A stretch of 18,949 nt of DNA. Source: CAZPBC01 sp964584775 (lineage in GTDB: Bacteria > Chlamydiota > Chlamydiia > Chlamydiales > SLFE01). The notes under the pieces are model-generated. The model did not search any database, had not been told where the DNA came from, and was given only the letters and a program-made list of their open reading frames with translations. The position numbers and the translations under genes were made by a program. Below, piece after piece: positions 7,281 through 15,056 of this stretch. The stretch's first letter is position 1, and each line of letters starts with the position of its first letter. Where the stretch lies: positions 1 through 18,949 of the forward strand of contig CAZPBC010000041.1 in the NCBI GenBank assembly GCA_964584775.1, in the 5' to 3' direction.

Positions 7281-9293
7281 TTATCTTACTGGGCAGGCTC
7301 CTCCTACACAGTCACTAGCAAGTTCTTCATCACGCATTTCGATTCCCGCATAGTCGATCTCTTTGAGGCTCTTCGAGTAGTTTTCGAAGACCTCTTCGGT
7401 GACGACTTCTTGAGGGAGGTAAGCATAACCCAAGTCTTCCGCGTTTTTGGTCGGGTCGTTACGGAAGAGGAAGGAAACTCCTACATAAGAATCCCAGTTA
7501 GCGAGGAACCAGTCGATGATTTCGGGAACCTCTGAAGGATCGTAGGAGATGGTGTTCGAGACGTTCTGCTCACACCAGGTATCTTGGATAAGTTTGTAGC
7601 GCTCCAGCTGCTCAACGGCCGTCTCGAGGTTCACTTCCACCTCTTCCACCGTGCCGTTTTTACGGGTGACGTGGGTGCGGGTGAAGGGAACGCTGGTGTA
7701 CTTCACAGGGAAGCAGACGAGGACGGACTCGGGCTCGAACGGTTTTTCGATCACTTTGTAGCCCGCCATTTCAAAACGCTGAACGAGCGGGTCGTGTTTT
7801 GAGTAGGTCACCCAGTTAAAGACATACTTTCCGAGGGGAAGGTGGACTCCTTCAGGGACTTCACCCCATTCTTCGGTTCCCATGATCTTGCTGATCGTGC
7901 CCGAAGGCTTGACGCAGGTGACGTTCTTCGGTAGCGGTGCGTTCAGTTCGTTCGCCATGCTGTAGGCAGCGCTGACGGTGATGTTTCTCATCCGCTTGAA
8001 GTCGTAAGCGGTCTTTTCTGGGCAGGCAGCGACACCGGTCAGTCCTACTCCACAGAGGTGGAGGAAGTCGTTGTTGAAGTGCCATGCCTCTTGGAGGATC
8101 TCGTCGCGGAGGTTCACCATGGTTTGGCGGTAGTTCATTCTTCCCGCGAGGTAGAGCGCGCGCTCGAGACCGACTTTATCGCCACGGAAGGAGAGGAGGT
8201 TCACCTCGGTGAGGTTACAGAAGCTCTTGTTTCCAAGAAGGATCTCACAGCAGGGGTTGACACCCTTGAACCAAGGAGCGCGTCTTTCCGCTTCGACGGC
8301 GTTGATGCATCCCGGCTCGGATCCCCCAGCATCGAGCATGAGGTCAAAGAGGTCTTCAAGCTCTTTTCGTGTGGGCTTTCGATAGAAGAGAAGGCTGTTG
8401 TTCGACTGTTGGCGGTGAGCGTTGCCTTTGAGCCACCACTCTTTCTTCGCCACAGAGAAGTCTTCCCACTCAGGCTGGCCGTACTCGAAGAGAGCGATTT
8501 GAGCTGAGCGTCGACTAGAGAGGATCGTTCCGAGCCAGTTGACGATGTCGAGGATGTCGATACGTGTGAGGAGCTGGTCAGCACGGTTCGAGAGAATTTC
8601 AGCGATGGCGTGGAAAGCTTTGGAGATCTGCTCATCTCCTGAGGAGATCCATCCATATCCTTTAAGGCGGGTCCCTGCAGGGCGGATCTGAGAGAAGTCG
8701 AGAACGAGTTTACGGGCTGGGAATTTTCCAGCGACCAGTTTTCCAACCGCTTTGGCCCAAGCGGTGGCAGAGTCTCCCACACGGATGGTCCAGACGCGGG
8801 TTTCAGGATCGTAGGTTTCGGTGTTGTGCTCCTCTCCCCCTTTAGAGGTGAGCTGAGAGCGGATCACTTGGATCTCTTGGAGAGGGCGGCGGAAACCGTT
8901 GAGGGTTCCTGTCACGGGTTTGAAACCCACACCACAGCCTTGGAGAAGGAGCCAGAGGACGTCGACGAGGTCATAGACTGTCTCGACGTGAGTGAAGGAG
9001 CAGTTGAACATGCAGGACTCGCGTTTTTGGCTGAGCTTCGTTCCTCCGAGCCAAAGGGTACGGCCAGCGGGCATCATTTTACGCTGTCTAACGAGAAGGC
9101 GGCACTCTTCGAGTTCGTTGTATTCACGGTCGTTCAAAGAGCGGCCGAGTGCGCGTTCCCAAAGCCACTGCTGGTGGCCAATAATGCGGTCCACAACCTG
9201 GTCCCAACTCTCCAAAAGAGGTTCACCCTCTTTGATGGGTCGATGGTAGGTACGAAGCGCAGTGGCCATGGCTCGAGCAGTGGGTTTATTCAT
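7281..9293 (-). CDS. nrdJ: Adenosylcobalamin-dependent ribonucleoside-triphosphate reductase (class II)
   Basis: Converts ribonucleotides to deoxyribonucleotides with adenosylcobalamin as radical generator, in the cytosol. It resembles the monomeric Lactobacillus-type triphosphate reductase. Visible residues: SCMFNC (C94/C98, one of them the N-terminal active-site Cys); NPCCE (346-350) with C348 in the thiyl-radical position and E350; C359 in SFCNLTEVNL, eleven residues on, as in the Lactobacillus enzyme; KPSGTISK (462-469), the phosphate-binding loop; and a C-terminal CVGGAC (662-667), the redox shuttle pair spaced as in the family. Start at ATG 9293: GGAG lies eight bases upstream. The open frame extends to 9572, but those 93 codons cover the regulatory region and the end of the wzc-like gene and carry no family sequence. 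Length 670 is slightly below the 739 of the Lactobacillus protein. It needs no NrdB partner and works with or without oxygen, but needs B12 or uptake of it. An NrdR-type control region and a strong terminator make it a single-gene unit. Confidence 0.93.
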   Translation of the reverse strand: MNKPTARAMATALRTYHRPIKEGEPLLESWDQVVDRIIGHQQWLWERALGRSLNDREYNELEECRLLVRQRKMMPAGRTLWLGGTKLSQKRESCMFNCSFTHVETVYDLVDVLWLLLQGCGVGFKPVTGTLNGFRRPLQEIQVIRSQLTSKGGEEHNTETYDPETRVWTIRVGDSATAWAKAVGKLVAGKFPARKLVLDFSQIRPAGTRLKGYGWISSGDEQISKAFHAIAEILSNRADQLLTRIDILDIVNWLGTILSSRRSAQIALFEYGQPEWEDFSVAKKEWWLKGNAHRQQSNNSLLFYRKPTRKELEDLFDLMLDAGGSEPGCINAVEAERRAPWFKGVNPCCEILLGNKSFCNLTEVNLLSFRGDKVGLERALYLAGRMNYRQTMVNLRDEILQEAWHFNNDFLHLCGVGLTGVAACPEKTAYDFKRMRNITVSAAYSMANELNAPLPKNVTCVKPSGTISKIMGTEEWGEVPEGVHLPLGKYVFNWVTYSKHDPLVQRFEMAGYKVIEKPFEPESVLVCFPVKYTSVPFTRTHVTRKNGTVEEVEVNLETAVEQLERYKLIQDTWCEQNVSNTISYDPSEVPEIIDWFLANWDSYVGVSFLFRNDPTKNAEDLGYAYLPQEVVTEEVFENYSKSLKEIDYAGIEMRDEELASDCVGGACPVR

Positions 9294-9360
9294 GACAGGT
9301 TCTCCAATTTTTGATGTTGTAATTTGCTCAACAAGAGGGCGTTGAGGATTTTTTCCAAAA

Positions 9361-9376
9361 ACACAAGATGTTGTGG
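9361..9376 (-). promoter_or_regulatory. NrdR box, proximal to nrdJ
   Basis: ACACAAGATGTTGTGG matches the known NrdR palindrome (ACACWATATATWGTGT) at 13 of 16 positions, counting by eye. It lies 68 bases upstream of the nrdJ ATG and 32 bp from a second, similar box. NrdR is the zinc-finger/ATP-cone repressor of ribonucleotide reductase genes and usually binds such pairs of boxes. Confidence 0.75.
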
Positions 9377-9392
9377 TTTGCCGAGAAGACGG

Positions 9393-9408
9393 GCACAAGC
9401 TGTTGTGG
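9393..9408 (-). promoter_or_regulatory. NrdR box, distal to nrdJ
   Basis: GCACAAGCTGTTGTGG keeps CACAA and TTGTG arms and matches the NrdR consensus at 11 of 16 positions. It starts 32 bp from the first box, three helical turns, the spacing usual for NrdR box pairs. It lies just after the likely transcription start. Confidence 0.7.
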
Positions 9409-9420
9409 TTTTCAGGTATC

Positions 9421-9449
9421 TGTATCGCGGTTTTTTCGTTAAAAGTCAA
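9421..9449 (-). promoter_or_regulatory. Candidate nrdJ promoter
   Basis: On the minus strand TTGACT (9449-9444) is followed after 17 bases by GATACA (9426-9421). The -35 is good, the -10 weak. The implied start near 9413 puts both NrdR boxes in the first 55 transcribed bases, where a bound repressor would block initiation or clearance. Confidence 0.4.
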
Positions 9450-9492
9450 CGCTCTTTTTGAGAAAAAAAGGAAGCTCTTAAGGATTAAAATT

Positions 9493-12114
9493 TTACCGAA
9501 CAGACAAGAAAAAAGCGACTGCTTTTTTGTCCGACAAATTGAGGTAAAACTCCAAATCTGCGAGCTTTTCATCCGTCAAAAAGAGCACCACACTGTCTGA
9601 AAAAGACGCAAGGTGATGAGCCTTAGAATGGGTCAGTGGAAAGTCTGCCATTAGCAGGATCCTTTCGTAGGATTTTTTCGCATGGTGAAGCTGCTTTTCA
9701 AAGTCTGGAGAAAATAGGTCTGAGGCTGTCAGTTCGTCGTAACCTGTTCTCTCTTGAAGGTCGCTGGGGTTCTCACCGAAGGTGATCACAAGGGTGCGCT
9801 TGCCCTGCTGTGTCAACTGCTTAAAGAGAGGGGTGGTCCACATGTTTGCCTGAAGGGTCGTGATCACCTGAGGGTCCTCAGCAAGGAGAGGCAGGAGGCC
9901 GCGCCGCAAGTCGTCTTCCTCTTCTAAATTCATCAGGTGCTCTGTGAAAGGGGCGAGATTTTCACGGGTCGCTTCCACTCCAGAAAACGCGGCCTGTGTC
10001 ACGGTCGCAACCGATGCAAAAAGCAGCCCAAAAAAGAAGCCAACCATCGCAAAGAGCACAATCTTAGGGGATTTGGGAAGTGTTGCAGCGTAAGGCACAT
10101 CGAGAGGTGTCGACTCCACCATTTGGAGATGGGATTGGACGGTTTTGTTTTCGACAAGGTGGGCTAGCTGTTCAAAGACGTGGGTGTTCATCGCGCGGTC
10201 TTGCTTTGCGAGCTGGTCGCTCATCCAGCGTTCGGGAAGCCCTGTCGACCTTGCAGCTGTTTCATTCAACGTGACGACGGTGGCTGCCCGGTCACTCTGG
10301 AGGTTTTTCACTTCAGTGGTGATGTAGTCGGCGATATTCTTGTTCAAAACCGCCGCTTGCTCGCTGGCAAGGGCGATCATGGCCTTTTGCAGAGCGATTT
10401 TTTTCGATAGGAGGATCGACTGTTGAAGCTCTTGTTGCTCATAGGCTTGAGTGAGATGGGAAAAAAGGAAGTCTTTCTCTTTTTCGAGCTCCTCTTCAAA
10501 GCGGGCGCGCTCTTTTTGGCTGTAGTTCTTACGGTCGCTGAGTTTGATCCGCACTTTTGTGACCCGCTGCGACGTCTCTTCCAGAAGAGGGTCTTTCACA
10601 TTCGCCTTCAGGCTGACCATCTCGAAGGAGGGGTTTTGAAGGGCGTTTAGGAGGCGCTGGTATTCTGCTTTGGCGAGTTCGAGGGCCTCGATCTCTTCGG
10701 TGAGACGTAGAGCCTGTGCCTCTGCGACTTGAAGATCGCTGATCTGCGTCTCATTCGCACCTTCATAGGTGAGGTTCTTCTGCATCTCTGTCACCCGTTC
10801 GAGAGTCGTTAGGTACTCTTCTGCAGGCTTCTTCTCCTCGCTCTTTAGCCAGACTTTTCGAACATGACCAATCTCTTCAAGGCGTTTTTCCATCTCCTCT
10901 TGCTTTTTGAGCGCCTCTTCAAAGCGGGGAGCTTTGATCGACGCTTCACTCTCTGCAAGGAGAAGGTGGAGGTGGTCTTTTTTAATCTTGAGCTCACCCA
11001 TCTTTTCTAAAAGAGGATGGATGGGGCGGAGTCGATCTACACCGAGGAGGTGCACACCGGAAAAATCCCCCACCCCTACAAGAGGCTCAAGCTGAGAGAG
11101 TTCTTGGTCAATTGAGCGCTGCTCTTTGAGCGTCTCCTCGCGGTTTTTCATCAAAAAAGCCATCTCTTGGTCGACGCTGATGAAGCCTTCGGAGGCGAGT
11201 CCGTGGGCGAGCGTCTCTGCACTTTGCTGAAGAGAGGCATTCTGAGTTGCAAAGAGCTCTTGGCGACGTGTGTTGAGGTAGTCGAGCTGCTCGTCAGCGA
11301 GGCGCTGGTATTCGTTCAAAAGACGCTGCTTGTAAGCACTCATCAAAGAGGTGAGAAGTTTCTCTGCATGTCTTTTGTTGGAGTGAAGGTAGGTCAGGCG
11401 GATGAGGGAGGGATCTTCATCATCTTCAGTTGCCAGGATCTGTTTCCGTAAACTCTCTGCCAGGGCCTCACGGGGTTTCAAGGTGAGCTGAAAACGCTCG
11501 CCTTCTTCGGCGAAGCCGTTGAGCGTGAGCCAAATGCCATCAAACTCGACCGGCTGTCCAAGGATCCCTTCAGCAACGATGCCCTCTGCGCTGTAAAGGT
11601 TGAACTCTTTCTCATTAATAAAGGCGATCGTATAGCGCCGTGTGATTTGACCGGGATACTGAACCTCTTGAACTAGAAGTGTAGGAGGCTCATCCCTTGG
11701 AAAGGTTTCATGCTTCATCCAGTGGGCGAGCTCCAACTGGAGGTTTTCCTTTGCCGTTTGAGGCAGTGTCACCCGGGTGCCCTCACGTCGCACTTCTGCT
11801 TGAAGGCTCAGCTCATCGATGACCTGCATGGCCACCTCGCGAGAGGTCATTGCTGAAATGGCTTTTGCACTCCCAACCGATCCTGAACCTAACACGACAC
11901 GGGTGACAGAGTGGTCGCCTCTCGCCTCTTCCCGTGTCTTCTCTCTAAAGGAGGCTTTCGCTTCAAAACAGACGGGCCGCGTTGTGGTGTAGGCACTGAA
12001 GAGCGCTGCTCCTAAGAGTCCGGAGAGAAGGATCGTCCCCCTCTTCTTTTTTAGGATATGAACCACATCTGAAAAGCTGATCAGGTAGTCGCGGAACGAG
12101 GATTTATCAAACAT
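9493..12114 (-). CDS. Wzc/GumC-like polysaccharide co-polymerase with degenerate, ATP-site-lacking C-terminal kinase-like domain
   Basis: An 873-residue inner-membrane protein that in this family controls chain length and couples polymerisation to export through Wza. It has a first transmembrane helix (about 27-43), a large periplasmic Wzz-type domain, long charged coiled coil (about 280-600), and a second helix at 684-708 preceded by LPKSPK. The latter matches the proline-rich, GxxxG-containing signature of co-polymerases. Residues 715-873 resemble the fold of a BY-kinase (strand KRTLVITFGE, GYDELTASDLF, SYERILLMADFP, FSDSVVLFL). However, there is no Walker A GKS/T loop, no A' or B Asp pair and no terminal Tyr cluster, so it cannot bind ATP in the usual way. 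AGGAG lies five bases before the ATG at 12114. The wza-like gene is upstream on the same strand but separated by an oppositely oriented ATPase gene. Whether a kinase acts in trans cannot be seen here. Confidence 0.85.
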   Translation of the reverse strand: MFDKSSFRDYLISFSDVVHILKKKRGTILLSGLLGAALFSAYTTTRPVCFEAKASFREKTREEARGDHSVTRVVLGSGSVGSAKAISAMTSREVAMQVIDELSLQAEVRREGTRVTLPQTAKENLQLELAHWMKHETFPRDEPPTLLVQEVQYPGQITRRYTIAFINEKEFNLYSAEGIVAEGILGQPVEFDGIWLTLNGFAEEGERFQLTLKPREALAESLRKQILATEDDEDPSLIRLTYLHSNKRHAEKLLTSLMSAYKQRLLNEYQRLADEQLDYLNTRRQELFATQNASLQQSAETLAHGLASEGFISVDQEMAFLMKNREETLKEQRSIDQELSQLEPLVGVGDFSGVHLLGVDRLRPIHPLLEKMGELKIKKDHLHLLLAESEASIKAPRFEEALKKQEEMEKRLEEIGHVRKVWLKSEEKKPAEEYLTTLERVTEMQKNLTYEGANETQISDLQVAEAQALRLTEEIEALELAKAEYQRLLNALQNPSFEMVSLKANVKDPLLEETSQRVTKVRIKLSDRKNYSQKERARFEEELEKEKDFLFSHLTQAYEQQELQQSILLSKKIALQKAMIALASEQAAVLNKNIADYITTEVKNLQSDRAATVVTLNETAARSTGLPERWMSDQLAKQDRAMNTHVFEQLAHLVENKTVQSHLQMVESTPLDVPYAATLPKSPKIVLFAMVGFFFGLLFASVATVTQAAFSGVEATRENLAPFTEHLMNLEEEDDLRRGLLPLLAEDPQVITTLQANMWTTPLFKQLTQQGKRTLVITFGENPSDLQERTGYDELTASDLFSPDFEKQLHHAKKSYERILLMADFPLTHSKAHHLASFSDSVVLFLTDEKLADLEFYLNLSDKKAVAFFLSVR

Positions 12115-12292
12115 TCTATCTCCTTCAAGAAGCTGAGATTATCCCTTTTTTGAGAGTTTTTTTCATCAATGGCTTGGGTATTTCATAAACACGCCTGTAA
12201 AATAGGTTGAACTCGAAAAAAGTCATCTTTTGAAAGTTGATGGTTGTAGGAAAGCCATTTCATCCTTGTGAACCAAGTACTTTACTTAAAGG

Positions 12293-12325
12293 GTGTATAT
12301 TTGCATTGGAACTGCAAATATACAC
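12293..12325. repeat. Perfect 13-bp inverted repeat (hairpin) in the AT-rich gap
   Basis: GTGTATATTTGCA (12293-12305) and TGCAAATATACAC (12313-12325) are exact reverse complements around a 7-base loop (TTGGAAC). It lies in the 358-base gap (12115-12472) between the wzc-like gene and the AAA ATPase gene, which otherwise holds the 34-bp inverted repeats at 12370-12459 and no credible ORF. There is no T-run, so it is not an ordinary terminator. A dimeric-protein site or a terminal-repeat relic are possible. Confidence 0.7.
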
Positions 12326-12369
12326 AATTTTATGTAATCTGTTGATTTTCAGTAAGATATAAATAAATT

Positions 12370-12403
12370 CTACATAAGAATAACATATGTCGATTTTATG
12401 TAG
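12370..12403 (+). repeat. 34-bp inverted repeat, copy A
   Basis: This copy matches the reverse complement of copy B (12426-12459) at 31 of 34 positions. It begins CTACATAAGAAT, has CATATG at its core and ends TTTTATGTAG. Its own ends (CTACATAA and TTATGTAG) are also inverted repeats, so each copy is partly palindromic. Confidence 0.85.
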
Positions 12404-12425
12404 TGCTTTTTGGTCGTTAGATTTA

Positions 12426-12459
12426 CTACATAAGATTGACATATGTTATTCTTATATAG
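12426..12459 (-). repeat. 34-bp inverted repeat, copy B, overlapping the ATPase promoter
   Basis: Reverse-complement partner of copy A, 22 bases away, differing at three positions. It holds TTGACA, the likely -35 box of the AAA ATPase gene, and ends 13 bases before the chosen ATG. The placement suggests either operator sites for an autoregulator or the end of an inserted element. Confidence 0.85.
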
Positions 12460-12465
12460 TAAAAT
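12436..12465 (+). promoter_or_regulatory. Candidate promoter of the AAA ATPase gene
   Basis: A consensus -35 TTGACA (12436-12441), 18-base spacer and TAAAAT -10 (12460-12465). The -10 ends seven bases before ATG 12473, so the predicted transcript starts at or next to the ATG. The -35 is inside repeat copy B. Confidence 0.5.
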
Positions 12466-12472
12466 GAGATGT

Positions 12473-13918
12473 ATGAGAAAGTTCATTGGAAGAAAGAAAG
12501 AGCTCGCAGCGATAGAGCAATTGAGAAGAAAGAGCAGCTCTAGCTTAATGGTTCTTAGAGGTCGTAGAAGAATAGGGAAAAGCCGTCTCTTAAAAGAATA
12601 CGGCAAGCAGAATGATTTAGTCTTTTTTTCTGGAATCCCACCAAGCAAAAAAACGACAGCCCAATCTCAAAGAAATGAGTTTATGCGTCAAATGTCGGAG
12701 CAGTTTTCTGTTCCAAGACTTTTTTATGACGACTGGGGAGACATTTTTTGGCAACTTGGTCAATTAATTAATGAGAAGAAAATTGCCGTAGTGATGGATG
12801 AAATTTCCTGGATTGGATCAAAAGATCCTAGCTTTTTAGGAAAACTGAAAAATGCTTGGGATTTGCACTTTTCTCCAAATCCAAAACTTTTGATGGTGCT
12901 GTGTGGGTCCATTTCGAGTTGGATAGATAAAAACATACTAAGCAGTACTGGATTTCTTGGAAGAGTATCACTATCGATGATGCTAGAAGAACTTCCCATT
13001 AAAGACGCTGTCAAATTTTGGGGTAGAAAATTAAAAAATCAATCATCAAGTGAAGTTTTTAAGATACTTTCTGTATGTGGTGGAGTTCCGAAGTATCTTG
13101 AGGAAATTCTTCCTGAGTTACCCGCTGATGAGAATATTAGGCGCTTATGCTTTGTTAAGGAAGGGTTGTTGTACAGAGAGTTTGACCAAATTTTTTCAGA
13201 TTTGTTTGATAAGAAGCACGAGAATTACAAAAAAGTCGTTCTTTCTCTTTCGAATGGGCCAAAGAGCTTAGATGGAATTTGTGAATTTCTAAAAGTGAGG
13301 AAGTCAAGCTACATTTCACAAATGTTAGGGGATCTTATTCAAGCGGGATTTGTGCGTAAAGATCCGACGTGGAATATCAAGACAGGGGCGACATCGAACT
13401 TAGTGAAATTTCGAATAAGCGACAACTACATACGATTCTATTTAAGGTATATTTTCCCAAATATTAGTAAAATTGAGGCTGGATTATTTGAGAAAAAAAA
13501 GCTTTCATCGCTTCCTGAGTGGTCCACAATAATGGGATACCAGTTTGAAAATCTAGTCTTGTCAAACAAATTTCAGATTTGTGAAATTTTAGGAATATCA
13601 CCATCTGAAATTTCTTCGATTGGGCCTTTTTTTCAGAAGAAAACACTCCGAACAAGAGGATGCCAGGTGGATTTACTTATACAGGCTAAACAAATCTTGT
13701 ATGTGTGCGAAGTAAAATTCAGCCAGAACAGAATTAGCAAACCTATCTTAGAAGAGATGAGCGAAAAAATAGAGAGAATTTCTATTCCCTTTGGATACTC
13801 TATCCATCCAGTACTCATACACACTGGGGTAGTAGATTTGGACGTTGAAGAGGGTGATTTTTTTGATAAAATCATTGATTTCTCAGACTTGTATTTAAAC
13901 CATCTTGGTGATGAGTAG
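12473..13918 (+). CDS. AAA+ ATPase with winged-helix and DUF234/PD-(D/E)XK-like C-terminus
   Basis: A 481-residue protein of the ATPase family common in archaea, Bacteroidetes and some intracellular bacteria, whose role is not established. In order: FIGRKKEL, the usual N-terminal signature; Walker A GRRRIGKS (30-37); Walker B VVMDE (ending 109-110); sensor region CGSISSW; and FLGR, the arginine-finger position. A winged-helix-like middle (SLDGICEFLKVRKSSYISQML) and a C-terminal domain with D400 and EVK (413-415), a D...ExK nuclease-like site, follow. It is a homologue of the fragment at 2-367. I start it at ATG 12473 because FIGR begins there; ATG 12443 and 12464 lie inside the repeat and the -10 box. 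The sequence is clearly richer in A and T than the genes on both sides. It lies between wza-like and wzc-like genes in the opposite direction and ends 19 bases from the end of wza. Insertion into the polysaccharide locus is the simplest reading. Confidence 0.88.
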   Translation: MRKFIGRKKELAAIEQLRRKSSSSLMVLRGRRRIGKSRLLKEYGKQNDLVFFSGIPPSKKTTAQSQRNEFMRQMSEQFSVPRLFYDDWGDIFWQLGQLINEKKIAVVMDEISWIGSKDPSFLGKLKNAWDLHFSPNPKLLMVLCGSISSWIDKNILSSTGFLGRVSLSMMLEELPIKDAVKFWGRKLKNQSSSEVFKILSVCGGVPKYLEEILPELPADENIRRLCFVKEGLLYREFDQIFSDLFDKKHENYKKVVLSLSNGPKSLDGICEFLKVRKSSYISQMLGDLIQAGFVRKDPTWNIKTGATSNLVKFRISDNYIRFYLRYIFPNISKIEAGLFEKKKLSSLPEWSTIMGYQFENLVLSNKFQICEILGISPSEISSIGPFFQKKTLRTRGCQVDLLIQAKQILYVCEVKFSQNRISKPILEEMSEKIERISIPFGYSIHPVLIHTGVVDLDVEEGDFFDKIIDFSDLYLNHLGDE

Positions 13919-13937
13919 AAGTGTACTTATTCCAGTT

Positions 13938-15017
13938 TTATAAGTTATTATGAATTACCAGGCTAGGCGAATTATAATGTACAAAGACTTGGTAGTCCTC
14001 TCCTCCTGACGTTACACCTTGCATACTGGGGAGTAGCTGGCTGATGAAACGGTTCCACTTGGTTAGAGGCGCCTCAGAGACGTAAACAGTGTCGCCGGGA
14101 ATGAGGAGGAGGCTCTCGTTCGGAAGGTGGAGGATATGTTGCCAGGAGAGGAGGTAGATTTTAGGGTTGGGGACGCCTCCACGGATGACGTGGATGCAGC
14201 GTTTATCCCCTGTAAAGGGGATGCCCCCTGCAAGGACGAGCGCTTCACGTAGGGAGATCGACCCGGAAGGCATGGTGATCGGTGTGGGGTGGAGGACCTC
14301 TCCCATGACCATCGCTCTCGCCTCACTTGGATCGGCGATGAAGATTTTGTCCCCGCCGTGCATGACGATGTTCTGAGTCATATCTCCTTTCACCATCAGG
14401 CGGTGCATGTCGATGGGTAAGACCTCGCCGCGCCGTTCAACATAGCTCATGAAAAAGTTGGCGTTGGTCGGGACGGCCGCTTTACTCAGCACCTCGAAGA
14501 GACGGATGTTTCCATCGACCGGGATCGAGGGCGTGTGTACCAGTCCAGCGAGTTCGACTTTTTTCGAAAGGCGTTCACGGTAGGTGACGAAGATCTCGAC
14601 ATCCTGGATCTCTCCACGGAAATGGCGCTCGAGCGCGTGCTTTGCCTCCTTCAACGTCATGCCTTCGACGTAGACAGGCGGAATGTCGGGAAGGTCGATT
14701 TGTCCCTCTTTGACTCGAAAGCCGACCTGGTTGTTGATGAACTGCATCGACTCCATGAGGTCACGCCGTGTGGGGTGGTAGAGGGCAATATTGAGGATGT
14801 CATTTTCGGCAATGCGGTCTTCGTAAGGATCCATGGCGTCATCGGGAAGTTCTCCGACGCAGTGGCCCTCCATCTCAAGGATCGCATTCTTTCCCTGACG
14901 GATGCAGTAGGAGTCGAGGACAAACTGATCTGCTCCTTCCATGCAAAACCCTCCACGCGGTGGACGGCATGAAGTTAGGGTTAAAAGAAGCGAAAAAATC
15001 AGAAGAGTTCGTTTCAT
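13938..15017 (-). CDS. Wza-like polysaccharide export outer-membrane lipoprotein
   Basis: A 359-residue lipoprotein that in this family forms the outer-membrane channel for capsule or exopolysaccharide. The signal MKRTLLIFSLLLTLTSC has a good lipobox with Cys17 as the lipid site. A Poly_export domain (about 67-145: IAENDILNIALY, VKEGQIDLPDIPPVYVEGMT) is followed by two SLBB beta-grasp repeats (about 153-230, VELAGLVHTPSIPVDG; and about 237 onward, VMGEVLHPTPITMPSG ending in LAGGIP). A short C-terminal helix (WNRFISQLLPSM) may cross the outer membrane as in Wza. The GTG at 15020 directly precedes ATG 15017; I prefer the ATG. No clear Shine-Dalgarno sequence is seen. The gene diverges from the kinase-like gene at 15114. 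Its natural partner, the Wzc-like gene, lies 1.8 kb downstream beyond the ATPase gene. Confidence 0.9.
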   Translation of the reverse strand: MKRTLLIFSLLLTLTSCRPPRGGFCMEGADQFVLDSYCIRQGKNAILEMEGHCVGELPDDAMDPYEDRIAENDILNIALYHPTRRDLMESMQFINNQVGFRVKEGQIDLPDIPPVYVEGMTLKEAKHALERHFRGEIQDVEIFVTYRERLSKKVELAGLVHTPSIPVDGNIRLFEVLSKAAVPTNANFFMSYVERRGEVLPIDMHRLMVKGDMTQNIVMHGGDKIFIADPSEARAMVMGEVLHPTPITMPSGSISLREALVLAGGIPFTGDKRCIHVIRGGVPNPKIYLLSWQHILHLPNESLLLIPGDTVYVSEAPLTKWNRFISQLLPSMQGVTSGGEDYQVFVHYNSPSLVIHNNL

Positions 15018-15056
15018 CACAAGATACTATGAACGAAATCGTCAATATTTTAAAGA

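Noticed and set aside
8058..8507. Open frame opposite nrdJ (also 8826-9314)
   Set aside because: Antisense to well-conserved nrdJ motifs and without a ribosome site or recognisable content; shadow frames.
9294..9572. N-terminal extension of 93 codons to nrdJ
   Set aside because: It covers the promoter, both NrdR boxes and the end of the wzc-like gene, has no family similarity, and ATG 9293 has a well-spaced GGAG.
12260..12648. Minus-strand open frames across the AT-rich gap upstream of the ATPase gene
   Set aside because: They run through the inverted repeats and the ATPase start, have low-complexity translations and no ribosome site.
13925..13945. Six-base inverted repeat (ACTTAT/ATAAGT) as a shared terminator for the ATPase and wza-like genes
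   Set aside because: Short AT-only stem with a 9-base loop and no T-run; too weak to call.
14535..14972. Open frame of 145 codons opposite the wza-like gene
   Set aside because: Complement of Poly_export and SLBB coding sequence, no family features.
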